DNA from: Novosphingobium sp.
Lineage (GTDB): Bacteria; Pseudomonadota; Alphaproteobacteria; Sphingomonadales; Sphingomonadaceae
Length of the DNA stretch: 64,000 nucleotides
Direction of reading: 5' to 3'
Assembly (NCBI GenBank): GCA_024236215.1
Contig: JACKKX010000003.1
Location: 62,001 to 126,000 of the forward strand
Positions 56,523-64,000 of the stretch are shown piece after piece. The notes beneath the pieces were generated by a model that saw only the letters and a list, made by a program, of their open reading frames with translations, made no database searches and had not been told where the DNA came from. Numbering within the stretch: position 1 is the first letter of the stretch; each line of letters opens with the position of its first letter. Made by a program: the position numbers and the translations under genes.

Positions 56523-57091
56523 GCCTTTCCCGTCCCGATACCACCATCGTCGCGATCCACGGCCGCGCGCCGCGCATTCACGACAGCGCCTTCATCGCTC
56601 CGGGCTGCCGGATCATCGGCGATGTTGAGATCGGGCCCGATGCCTCGATCTGGTACAATTGCGTGCTGCGCGGCGATGTCAGCCGGATCGTGATCGGCGC
56701 GCGCACCAATGTGCAGGATGGCAGCGTGATCCACTGCGACGCGGCGATGCCCGGCGCGCCGGACGGCTTCCCGACCCTGATCGGCGACGATGTGCTGATC
56801 GGCCACATGGCGATGATCCACGGGACCGTGATCGAGGATCGCGGTTTCGTTGGCTTTTCCGCCCAGACCATGAACGGCTGCGTGATCGAGGCCGATGGCA
56901 TGCTCGCCGCCGGGGCACTGCTTGCGCCGGGCAAGCGGATTCCCTCGCGCCAGCTGTGGAGCGGTCGCCCCGCCCAGTTCATGCGCGATCTTGATGATCG
57001 CATGCTCGCCGGATTGCAGATGGGCGTGAAGCACTACGTCGAGAATTCCAGGCACCACGCCGCGTTGTTCGATGGCACGGCCCAAAGCTGA
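56519..57091 (+). CDS. Gamma-class carbonic anhydrase-like hexapeptide protein
   Basis: 190 residues of left-handed beta-helix: repeats such as IIGDVEIGPDASIWYNCVLRGD. Zinc-ligand histidines lie in VIHCDA and GHMAMIHG, as in YrdA/PaaY/Cam-like proteins. It probably binds metal; carbonic anhydrase activity in this subgroup is variable. ATG overlaps the previous stop (ATGA) and its own end overlaps DUF167 by 20 bases. Confidence 0.88.
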   Translation: MSLSRPDTTIVAIHGRAPRIHDSAFIAPGCRIIGDVEIGPDASIWYNCVLRGDVSRIVIGARTNVQDGSVIHCDAAMPGAPDGFPTLIGDDVLIGHMAMIHGTVIEDRGFVGFSAQTMNGCVIEADGMLAAGALLAPGKRIPSRQLWSGRPAQFMRDLDDRMLAGLQMGVKHYVENSRHHAALFDGTAQS

Positions 57092-57353
57092 CTTTCCGCC
57101 CGCCGAAGCGATTCTGGCGCTTGCCGACGGCGAAGGGCGGCTGGCGCTGCGGGTTACTCCGGGGGCGCGGAGCGAAGCGGTCGAAATCGGCCAGGGCAAG
57201 GTGCTGGTGAAGGTCCGGGTCAAGCCGGAGGACGGCAAGGCCAACCAGGCCGTGCTTGAATTGCTGGCCCGGGCACTGGGGATCGCGACGTCACGGCTTC
57301 GCATGTTGCGCGGCGCAACCGGGCGCGAAAAGCTGGTCCAGATCGAGAGTTGA
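57072..57353 (+). CDS. DUF167 (YggU-like) protein
   Basis: 93 residues with the family strings LRVTPGARSEAVEI, VKVRVKPEDGKANQAVLELLARALG and the basic end RMLRGATGREKLVQI. Function of the family is unknown. Overlaps the upstream gene by 20 bases in another frame; convergent with sulP seven bases away. Confidence 0.88.
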   Translation: MARPKADFPPAEAILALADGEGRLALRVTPGARSEAVEIGQGKVLVKVRVKPEDGKANQAVLELLARALGIATSRLRMLRGATGREKLVQIES

Positions 57354-57359
57354 TCGGCG

Positions 57360-58622
57360 TTAGCGGTCGGGCGTGCGCCATTCCTCGGCCTGAAAGCGGC
57401 TGTCGCGCAGACGCAGAGCCAGCCCAAGGCCGACGCCAACGCCAATCGCAACGGTCAGATCGGCCATAACGGTAAGCACCAGGGTTAGCGCCAGCAGCAC
57501 CCGGTCGCTGATTGGGGCAGACCAATAGCCGCGCCATTTGTGCGGCTCGCTCATGTTCCAGGCCGTGGTCAGCAGTAGCGCGGCCATCGCCGGCATTGCA
57601 AGATATCCGGCCAGGGGCGCGGCAACCATCATCACGATCAGGATCGTCACGGTATGAACGATTCCGGCAATCGGCGTCGTGCCGCCCGCGCGGATATTGG
57701 TGGCGGTCCGCGCGATCGCCCCGGTTGCGGGCAGCCCACCGAACAGCGCGGAGCCAACATTGGCCCAGCCCTGCGCCAGCACTTCGGCATTGGGGCGGTG
57801 GCTGCCCTCGATCATCCGGTCGGCAACCATGGCCGAAAGCAGCGATTCGATCGCCGCGAGGAACGCGATCACCAGGGCCGATGGGAGAAGCTCGGTCACC
57901 CGGGCCAGCGTGATCTGCGGCAACTGCGGGGCGGGCAAAGTGGCGGGCAGCGCGCCATAGCGTGATGCGATGGTCTCGACCGGCAGGTGCAGCATCGCGA
58001 TCGCCGCCGAAACTGCGGCCATGACCAGGATCAACCCCGGGAAACGCGGAAACAACCGGCGCAGCAGCACGATCAGGATCAGCGCGGCAAGGCCCATGCC
58101 CAGCGCCGACAGGTTTAGGCTGCCGCGTGCCGCCCACAAAGCCTCAAGCTTGCCGACGAATTCGGTCGGCACTGTGCCCGCCGTTAGCCCGAAGAAGTCC
58201 TTGAGCTGGCTGCTGGCGATGATGATCGCGATCCCGATGGTGAATCCATTGACCACGGCCTCGGGCACGAAAGCGATCAGGTTCCCGGCGCGCAGCAGCC
58301 CCGCCAGGATCAGGATCGCTCCGGCCATCAGGGTCGCCAGCACCAGCCCGTCATAACCGTGCTGTGCGATAACGCCGTAGACCACGACGATAAACGCACC
58401 CGTCGGCCCGCCGATCTGGACCCGGCTGCCGCCCAGCAGGGAAATCAGGAAGCCCGCGACAATTGCCGTGACAAGGCCCTTCGCCGGGTCCGCGCCAGAG
58501 GCGATCGCTATCGCGATGCTAAGCGGCAGGGCGACCATGGCAACGGTCACGCCCGCGAAGGCATCGGCGACAAACTGCGCGGCAGAATAGCCGGGCAGCG
58601 TGGTCAGCAGTTTTGGCTTCAT
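57360..58622 (-). CDS. SulP-family anion transporter without STAS domain
   Basis: 420 residues of membrane-spanning SLC26/SulP: DAFAGVTVAMVALPLSIAIAIASG, GSRVQIGGPTGAFIVVVYGV, and the late ATNIRAGGTTPIAG. The usual cytosolic STAS domain is absent, so the protein ends right after the last helix (RFQAEEWRTPDR). Carries sulfate, bicarbonate or another anion; undetermined. ATG at 58622. A 7-bp inverted repeat lies upstream (58627-58649). Confidence 0.9.
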   Translation of the reverse strand: MKPKLLTTLPGYSAAQFVADAFAGVTVAMVALPLSIAIAIASGADPAKGLVTAIVAGFLISLLGGSRVQIGGPTGAFIVVVYGVIAQHGYDGLVLATLMAGAILILAGLLRAGNLIAFVPEAVVNGFTIGIAIIIASSQLKDFFGLTAGTVPTEFVGKLEALWAARGSLNLSALGMGLAALILIVLLRRLFPRFPGLILVMAAVSAAIAMLHLPVETIASRYGALPATLPAPQLPQITLARVTELLPSALVIAFLAAIESLLSAMVADRMIEGSHRPNAEVLAQGWANVGSALFGGLPATGAIARTATNIRAGGTTPIAGIVHTVTILIVMMVAAPLAGYLAMPAMAALLLTTAWNMSEPHKWRGYWSAPISDRVLLALTLVLTVMADLTVAIGVGVGLGLALRLRDSRFQAEEWRTPDR

Positions 58623-58659
58623 AGCCCGCAAGCTTATTCAGCGCTTGCGTAATTTGCAA

Positions 58660-59067
58660 TCAGGCGCGTGCCATACTGGTGGCCATGCGCTCGAGCACGT
58701 CGGCCATGGCATTGGCAATTTCACGGTCGGCGACTTCGCTTGCGTCGATCGCGCGGCGCATCGCTTCGCCCCATTGCCCCGCGGCTCTCTTGTTGATCGC
58801 GAAGCCGCCGTGGGCGCTCATCATGCATTTGCCGGGATTGGCCTCGAACCAGTCACGCGGGCCTCCGGCCCACCCGGCCAGGAATAGCGGCAACGAAGCG
58901 CGCATTTCCGTCAGGTCCTGCGCGTGCATCGCGCGCAGCTCGGCATAGGCCGGATCCTGTTCCATCAGATCGTAGAAGCGCTGGGTGATCGTTTGCAGCG
59001 CCGGGTGGCCTCCGATTCGCTCAAACGGCGATTTGGCCGGAGTTGTGGCGGTAACGGCTTCGCTCAA
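58660..59067 (-). CDS. Group II truncated hemoglobin
   Basis: 135 residues starting at TTG 59067 with GGGAG upstream. TrHb2 pattern: FERIGGHPALQTITQRFYDLM, HAQDLTEMRASLPLFLAGWAGGPRDWFEAN, and proximal His in MMSAHGGFAI. Binds O2/NO; probably in NO or oxygen handling. Precedes sulP on the same strand by 37 bases. Confidence 0.88.
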   Translation of the reverse strand: MSEAVTATTPAKSPFERIGGHPALQTITQRFYDLMEQDPAYAELRAMHAQDLTEMRASLPLFLAGWAGGPRDWFEANPGKCMMSAHGGFAINKRAAGQWGEAMRRAIDASEVADREIANAMADVLERMATSMARA

Positions 59068-59140
59068 GGCAGGACTCCCGGTGGCATGGCTTTGCTGCCT
59101 TGCCTCTAGGGGCGTTGCGGACAAGCCGCCTTGATCGCGG

Positions 59141-61510
59141 TCAATCGCTTTCGCCGCTCGGCTCGCTCGCGGCCTTGGGCTTGCGCCCAGGCGGCGGCGC
59201 CTTCTTGGCGGGGGCCTTCTTGACCAGCTTGGGCGGGGCAGGAGTCAGCTCGAAGCCGAGCGATCCGTCTTTGACCGAAACGTGGACCTCGCCGCCGTGC
59301 GCCAGCTTGCCGAACAGCAGCTCTTCGGCCAGCGGCTGCTTGACCTTGTCCTGGATCAGCCGGGCCATCGGCCGCGCGCCATAGAGCTTGTCGTATCCGC
59401 GCGCGCCCAGCCATTCGCGGGCATCCGAATCGAACTGGATATGGACGTTCTGTTCGGCCAGCTGGAGCTCGAGCTGGAGCACGAACTTGTCGACCACCCG
59501 CGCGATCACCTCCTTGCCCAGATAGGCGAAGGGCACCACCGCATCGAGCCGGTTGCGGAATTCGGGGCTGAACATCCGCTTGACCGCTTCGTCGCCCGCA
59601 TCCTCGCGGCTGACGTCGCCAAAGCCGATCCCCTGCCTGGCCATGTCGCTGGCCCCGGCATTGGTGGTCATGATCAGCACCACGTTGCGGAAATCGACCG
59701 TCTTGCCGTGGTGATCGGTGAGCCGCCCGTTATCCATCACCTGCAGCAGGATGTTGAACAGGTCGGGGTGGGCCTTCTCGATCTCGTCCAGAAGCAGCAC
59801 GCAGTGCGGCTGCTGGTCGACCGCGTCGGTGAGGAGGCCGCCCTGATCGTAGCCGACATAGCCCGGCGGTGCGCCGATCAGGCGGCTGACCGAATGGCGC
59901 TCCATGTATTCGGACATGTCGAAACGCTGGATCGGGATCCCCAGGATCGCGGCGAGCTGCTTGGAAACCTCGGTCTTGCCGACCCCGGTCGGGCCGGAGA
60001 ACAGGAAGCTGCCGATCGGCTTGTCGGGATCGCGCAGCCCCGCGCGGCTGAGCTTCATCGCGCTCGCCAGCACCTCGATCGCCTTGTCCTGGCCGAAGAC
60101 CACACGCTTGAGGTCCTTCTCGAGGTGTTCGAGCGCCTGGCGGTCGTCCGAGGAGACCGACTTGGGCGGGATCCGCGCCATGGTCGCGATCACTGCCTCG
60201 ATCTCGCGCGCGGTGATGGTCTTCTTGCGCTTGCTCGGCGGAACCAGCATCTGCATCGCGCCGACCTCGTCGATCACATCGATCGCCTTGTCGGGCAATT
60301 TGCGGTCATTGATGTAGCGCGCCGAGAGTTCGACCGCGGTCTTGATCGCCTCGGGGGTGTAGCGCACCTTGTGATGCTCCTCGAAGGCGCTGCGCAGGCC
60401 CTTGAGGATCTTGATGGTATCCTCGACCGTCGGTTCGTTGACGTCGATCTTCTGGAACCGGCGCAGCAGCGCGCGATCCTTTTCGAAGTGGTTGCGGAAT
60501 TCCTTGTAGGTGGTCGAGCCGATGCAGCGGATCGTGCCACCCGACAGCGCCGGCTTGAGCAGGTTGGAGGCATCCATCGCCCCGCCGCTGGTCGCTCCCG
60601 CGCCGATCACCGTGTGTATTTCATCAATGAAAAGAATAGCATGCGGCATTTTCTCGAGTTCATTCACGACCTGCTTGAGCCGCTCCTCGAAATCGCCGCG
60701 ATAGCGCGTTCCGGCCAGCAGCGCGCCCATGTCGAGTGAATAGATTACCGCTTCGGACAGCACCTCGGGCACCTCGCCCTCGATGATCTTGCGCGCCAGA
60801 CCCTCGGCGATCGCGGTCTTGCCCACGCCGGGATCGCCGACATAGAGCGGGTTGTTCTTCGAGCGGCGGCACAGGATCTGGATCGTGCGGTCAACCTCGG
60901 GCCCGCGCCCGATCAGCGGATCGACCTTTCCGGCCAGGGCCTTTTCATTGAGGTTGACCGTGAACTGGTCGAGCGCCGAATCCTTCTTGCCGTCCTTGGC
61001 CTCGCGCTTTTCCTCGGCCTGGGGGGCTTCCGGCTCGGCGCCCTTGGGGGTGCGATCCTCGATCCGCTTGCCGCCCTTGCCGATCCCGTGGCTGATATAG
61101 CTCACCGCGTCGAGCCGGCTCATGTCCTGCTGCTGAAGGAAATAGACCGCGTAGCTGTCGCGCTCGGAAAACAGCGCGACCAGCACATTGGCGCCGGTGA
61201 CGGTATCCTTGCCCGATGACTGGACGTGGAGGATCGCGCGCTGGATCACCCGCTGAAAACCGGCGGTAGGGGCGGGATCGCCCTTTTCCTGGGTCTTGAG
61301 CGACTGGTATTCCTGATCGAGGTATTGCTTCACCACCTCGCCCAGCTCGCCCAGATCGACCCCGCAGGCCTGCATCACCTGCTGGGCATCGGGATCGTCG
61401 ATCAGCGCGAGCAGCAGATGCTCGAGCGTCGCATACTCGTGGCTGCGCTCCGACGCGTTGGCGAGCGCGGCGTGCAGCGTCTTTTCGAGGCTTTGGGCGA
61501 AACTGGGCAT
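59141..61510 (-). CDS. clpA: ATP-dependent Clp protease ATPase subunit ClpA
   Basis: 789 residues; Hsp100 unfoldase that feeds ClpP. N-domain ([23 protein letters not shown]), D1 (Walker [14 protein letters not shown]), D2 ([42 protein letters not shown]), and ClpP-binding loop RQGIGFGD. The C-terminal tail is extended and basic ([24 protein letters not shown]). A CtrA-type half-site lies about 70-80 bases upstream; clpS is not adjacent. Confidence 0.96.
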   Translation of the reverse strand: MPSFAQSLEKTLHAALANASERSHEYATLEHLLLALIDDPDAQQVMQACGVDLGELGEVVKQYLDQEYQSLKTQEKGDPAPTAGFQRVIQRAILHVQSSGKDTVTGANVLVALFSERDSYAVYFLQQQDMSRLDAVSYISHGIGKGGKRIEDRTPKGAEPEAPQAEEKREAKDGKKDSALDQFTVNLNEKALAGKVDPLIGRGPEVDRTIQILCRRSKNNPLYVGDPGVGKTAIAEGLARKIIEGEVPEVLSEAVIYSLDMGALLAGTRYRGDFEERLKQVVNELEKMPHAILFIDEIHTVIGAGATSGGAMDASNLLKPALSGGTIRCIGSTTYKEFRNHFEKDRALLRRFQKIDVNEPTVEDTIKILKGLRSAFEEHHKVRYTPEAIKTAVELSARYINDRKLPDKAIDVIDEVGAMQMLVPPSKRKKTITAREIEAVIATMARIPPKSVSSDDRQALEHLEKDLKRVVFGQDKAIEVLASAMKLSRAGLRDPDKPIGSFLFSGPTGVGKTEVSKQLAAILGIPIQRFDMSEYMERHSVSRLIGAPPGYVGYDQGGLLTDAVDQQPHCVLLLDEIEKAHPDLFNILLQVMDNGRLTDHHGKTVDFRNVVLIMTTNAGASDMARQGIGFGDVSREDAGDEAVKRMFSPEFRNRLDAVVPFAYLGKEVIARVVDKFVLQLELQLAEQNVHIQFDSDAREWLGARGYDKLYGARPMARLIQDKVKQPLAEELLFGKLAHGGEVHVSVKDGSLGFELTPAPPKLVKKAPAKKAPPPGRKPKAASEPSGESD

Positions 61511-61582
61511 CTATCGGTCTCTCAAGGCGAGGGTGTGGCTCCGGATTGGCTTCGTTGGGCTTGCCGGAGAGTATGAGCAGGT

Positions 61583-61590
61583 ATGGTTAA
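61583..61590 (-). promoter_or_regulatory. CtrA-type half-site upstream of clpA
   Basis: TTAACCAT on the minus strand, 73 bases upstream of the clpA start. It overlaps the eight-base palindrome GGTTAACC. Confidence 0.35.
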
Positions 61591-61641
61591 CCAAACCTAT
61601 ATGGGGCGCCGCCGGGCGGGTGAAAAGGCCGCCCCGCACAA

Positions 61642-61842
61642 TCATTGGCCGCCCGACCGGAACAGCGCCTCGGCGGCGAGTCGGTGGGCGCTGGCCTTGT
61701 CGCGGTGCGCCCTGACCCGTGCGATCTCTGCTTCGAGCAGCGCGATACGGGCTGCCAGTTCGTCCTGCGAATAGGAATCGAGCGCTTCCTTCGCCAGCGC
61801 GGAAGCGGCATCGCCTTTGGGCCGAGGCAGGTCTTCGTCCAT
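61642..61842 (-). CDS. DUF1192 small protein
   Basis: 66 residues (MDEDLPRPKGDAASALAKEALDS...), with the conserved YSQDELAARIALLEAEIARV helix and a coiled-coil-like tail. DUF1192 proteins are found across alphaproteobacteria, function unknown. It precedes clpA by 131 bases and diverges from the quinone oxidoreductase. Confidence 0.75.
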   Translation of the reverse strand: MDEDLPRPKGDAASALAKEALDSYSQDELAARIALLEAEIARVRAHRDKASAHRLAAEALFRSGGQ

Positions 61843-61936
61843 TGTCCGGGCAGAATCGACCCGCCAGCGCTTGCTGTCAACCGAGTGAGCGGTTAGCACC
61901 GCTGGCGTTGCTTTCCTGCCACAGGAACCGGGGCAA

Positions 61937-62941
61937 ATGGCTGAAACGATACCCGAAACCATGACGGCAATGGGCTTCGACGCCCCCGGCGGACCCGAGG
62001 TTTTCCGCGCCGAGGCGCTGCCGGTGCCGCACCCCGGCGCTGGCGAGGTGCTGGTGCGGGTGGCCTTTGCCGGGGTCAACCGGCCCGATGTGATCCAGCG
62101 CCAGGGCTTCTATCCCCCGCCGCCCGGCGCCTCGCCGATACCGGGGCTTGAGGTTTCCGGCACAGTCGTGGCGCTGGGCGAAGGAGCCGACCCCGCCCTG
62201 CTGGGCCAGCCGGTCTGCGCGCTGGTTTCGGGTGGGGGATATGCCCAATACTGCCTCGCCCAGGCGGAACACTGCATGCCGGTGCCACCCGATTTGCCGC
62301 TCGATCAGGCGGCGGCGTTGCCCGAAACGCTGTTCACCGTGTGGCACAACGTGTTCGAACGCGGCTGGGCCAGCGAGGGTGAGACACTGCTGGTCCACGG
62401 CGGCACCAGCGGGATCGGCTCGATGGCGATTATGCTGGGCAAGCTGTTCGGGCTGACGGTGATCGTCACCTGCGGCGGGGCGGAAAAATGCCGCGCCGCG
62501 CTGGCGATCGGCGCCGACCACGCGATCGATTACAAGACGCAGGACTTCGTCGAGGAAGTGGCGCGGTTCACCGGCGGCAAGGGGGTAGAGCTGGTGCTCG
62601 ACATGGTCGCGGGCGACTATGTGATGCGCAATCTCAAGTGCCTTGCCGACGATGGCCGCCATGTGACCATCGCGGTGCAGGGGGGGCTGCAGGCGACGAT
62701 CAACATGGCCGAGGTGATGCGCCGCCGCCTGACGCTGACCGGATCGACCCTGCGTCCGCGCTCCAACCAGTTCAAGGCGCTGCTCGCCCAGGAAATAGCG
62801 CAGCTTGTCTGGCCGCTGGTCGAAGGCGGCAAACTTCGCCCGGTGATGGACCAAGCCTTTCCGCTTGCCGAGGCCGGCGCCGCCCATGCCCGGATGGAAG
62901 CGGGCGGGCATGTCGGCAAGATCGTGCTCGAAGTCGGTTGA
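61937..62941 (+). CDS. NAD(P)H:quinone oxidoreductase (zeta-crystallin/PIG3 type)
   Basis: 334 residues of zinc-free MDR fold: FAGVNRPDVIQRQGFYPPPPG, PIPGLEVSGTVVALG, and the nucleotide motif VHGGTSGIGSMAIMLGK. PIG3-type close relatives reduce quinones or enals with NADPH. Monocistronic. Confidence 0.9.
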   Translation: MAETIPETMTAMGFDAPGGPEVFRAEALPVPHPGAGEVLVRVAFAGVNRPDVIQRQGFYPPPPGASPIPGLEVSGTVVALGEGADPALLGQPVCALVSGGGYAQYCLAQAEHCMPVPPDLPLDQAAALPETLFTVWHNVFERGWASEGETLLVHGGTSGIGSMAIMLGKLFGLTVIVTCGGAEKCRAALAIGADHAIDYKTQDFVEEVARFTGGKGVELVLDMVAGDYVMRNLKCLADDGRHVTIAVQGGLQATINMAEVMRRRLTLTGSTLRPRSNQFKALLAQEIAQLVWPLVEGGKLRPVMDQAFPLAEAGAAHARMEAGGHVGKIVLEVG

Positions 62942-63031
62942 ATCTTGCCCCCGGCGGCGAATCCGCCTAGAGGCACAGGCGAACGGCCGCTCCGCAAGGG
63001 GCGGCCCTATCTATTTCCGACGGAGAAAACC

Positions 63032-63733
63032 GTGACCCAACCCACCCCGCTGATGCCGCATGCGACCGCCTCCTGGCTGGTTGACAACACCGCGCTGAGC
63101 TTTGAGCAGATCGCCGAATTCTGCGGTCTGCACATCCTCGAGGTTCAGGCGATGGCGGACGATCTTGCCAGCTCCAAGTACACCGGACGCGATCCGGTGC
63201 GCGCGGGCGAGCTGACCATGGCCGAAATCGAGAAGGGCCAGGACGATCCGGGCTATGCGCTCAAGATGCAGAAGGCGCCCGTTACCGTCAGCCGCACCAA
63301 GGGGCCGCGCTACACCCCGGTGTCCAAGCGCCAGGACAAGCCCGATGGCATTGCCTGGATCCTGCGCAACCACCCCGAAATCTCGGATGCGCAGATCGGC
63401 AAGCTGATCGGCACCACCCGCAACACCATCGCCGCGATCCGCGATCGCAGCCACTGGAACATTTCCAACATCCAGCCCAAGGATCCGGTCACACTGGGCC
63501 TGTGCAGCCAGCGCGAGCTCGATGCGATCGTGGCCAAAGCGGCCAAGAAGGCCGGGCTGATCGACGAAGCGGGCGACGATGCGCGTCTGGGCGATGATCG
63601 CGAGGCGCTGCTCGAAGAGCTGCGCGCCGAACGCGAGGCCCAGGCCAAGGCCGCCGGTGAGGCCGCCCAGGAAGCCGAGGCGGCGGCCTGGCTCGAAGCC
63701 AAGCGCGCGGCGGAAGCGGCCGGCGAAGAATAG
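63032..63733 (+). CDS. trcR: DUF1013 cell-cycle regulator TrcR
   Basis: 233 residues starting at GTG 63032 with GGAG upstream. Conserved DUF1013 core: ATASWLVDNTALSFEQIAEFCGLH, GIAWILRNHPEISDAQIGKLIGTT, then a Glu/Ala-rich helical tail (residues 190-233). In Caulobacter-type bacteria TrcR is a cell-cycle transcriptional regulator. HTH-like segments are visible in the core. Followed by a strong terminator. Confidence 0.9.
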   Translation: MTQPTPLMPHATASWLVDNTALSFEQIAEFCGLHILEVQAMADDLASSKYTGRDPVRAGELTMAEIEKGQDDPGYALKMQKAPVTVSRTKGPRYTPVSKRQDKPDGIAWILRNHPEISDAQIGKLIGTTRNTIAAIRDRSHWNISNIQPKDPVTLGLCSQRELDAIVAKAAKKAGLIDEAGDDARLGDDREALLEELRAEREAQAKAAGEAAQEAEAAAWLEAKRAAEAAGEE

Positions 63734-63750
63734 GCTGGCCAGCCGAATCG

Positions 63751-63789
63751 AAAAGGGCGGCCCTCCGGTTGGGAGGCGCCGCCCTTTTT
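63751..63789 (+). terminator. Terminator after trcR
   Basis: AAAAGGGCGG pairs with the complementary run ending CCGCCCTTTTT around a CCTCC-GGTT-GGAGG inner hairpin with small bulges, and a five-T tail. It may also serve the convergent bactofilin gene. Confidence 0.85.
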
Positions 63790-63825
63790 CGTGTCCACGC
63801 TGCCTAGGCCTTTTGGCCAGGCCGG

Positions 63826-64000
63826 TCAGTTCGCTTCGGAACCGCCTGCCAGGGTCAGACGCGGTTCGCCTTCGGTGGCGGCGCGGGGCGCGAAACGCCC
63901 ATCCACCTGCGCGCCCTGTTCGATGGTCAGCGCGTCATAGTGCACGTCGCCGTGGATCCGCGCCGACTTGAGCACCACCAGTTCGCGCACCGCGATGGTC
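63826..64000 (-). CDS. Bactofilin (polymer-forming cytoskeletal protein), C-terminal end
   Basis: Only the C-terminal 57 residues lie in the window (…RELVVLKSARIHGDVHYDALTIEQGAQVDGRFA…), with the bactofilin right-handed beta-helix pattern. The tail (ATEGEPRLTLAGGSEAN) is unstructured. Bactofilins form scaffolds for wall enzymes. It converges on trcR across a terminator. N-terminus off the window. Confidence 0.85.
   Translation of the reverse strand, partial: TIAVRELVVLKSARIHGDVHYDALTIEQGAQVDGRFAPRAATEGEPRLTLAGGSEAN

Noticed and set aside
59282..60739. Long open frame antisense to clpA
   Set aside because: GC-rich third codon positions in clpA create open frames on the other strand; the product has no recognisable domain, while clpA is a full match.

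Overview
The window is gene-dense (about 90% coding), high-GC chromosomal DNA from an alphaproteobacterium, most likely of the order Sphingomonadales (Novosphingobium, Sphingobium or Erythrobacter-like). The reasons are a PopZ/DUF2497 polar organiser, TrcR/DUF1013, a bactofilin, GANTC and CtrA-type half-sites, a ThiS-ThiG fusion, DUF1491/DUF1192/DUF6489 small proteins, and the alphaproteobacterial origin arrangement ppsR-oriC-hemE. I saw no rRNA or tRNA gene, insertion sequence, prophage or CRISPR array.

Layout. 1-5.9 kb: an unknown partial gene, a methyltransferase, thiSG, MerC-like protein, ctaA (heme A synthase), a secreted protein, then rplM-rpsI closed by a clean terminator. 5.9-11.6 kb (minus strand): ClC transporter, metallophosphoesterase, a LytTR/LytS two-component pair and class I fumarase. 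11.7-16.7 kb (plus): a degenerate PCMT-like gene with tolC, popZ, thioesterase, 2Fe-2S ferredoxin-like protein, CBS protein, erpA, xthA. 16.8-22.7 kb (minus): SleB-type wall hydrolase, DUF1491-ptsN-hpf, and the compact run ppsR-maf-aroE-coaE plus dnaQ.

22.7-34 kb is the replication-origin domain. The 319-bp ppsR/hemE gap has three near-consensus DnaA boxes, GANTC sites and an AT-rich block, and is called as oriC. It is followed by hemE, hemJ, rho, several small genes, mnmE, mnmG, rsmG, parA and parB. Three identical parS sites lie 6.6-9.1 kb from oriC, two of them inside rsmG. With popZ 9 kb on the other side of oriC, the window holds origin, centromere, partition proteins and a polar-anchor candidate within about 20 kb.

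34-38.4 kb holds the most unusual locus: a DUF4402 secreted subunit followed by a terminator, a periplasmic pilus-type chaperone and a 903-residue divergent usher-like outer-membrane protein with carboxypeptidase-like domains at its C-terminus. It looks like an alternative chaperone-usher surface-fibre system, with a CtrA-type half-site upstream.

38.4-64 kb is core metabolism and stress: two acyl-CoA dehydrogenases, a glycine-zipper protein, free-Met-sulfoxide reductase, a PQQ-type sugar dehydrogenase, a DUF815 ATPase, tsaC, a GSG-repeat lipoprotein-like DUF2807 protein, carD, fdxA, an S4 protein, a SUV3-like helicase, an M23 peptidase, hemB, GNAT, a membrane/spermidine-synthase fusion, gamma-carbonic anhydrase, DUF167, SulP, truncated globin, clpA, DUF1192, a quinone oxidoreductase, trcR and the end of a bactofilin gene. 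Many neighbouring genes overlap by 1-4 bases (ATGA, GTGA, TGATG), so translational coupling is common.
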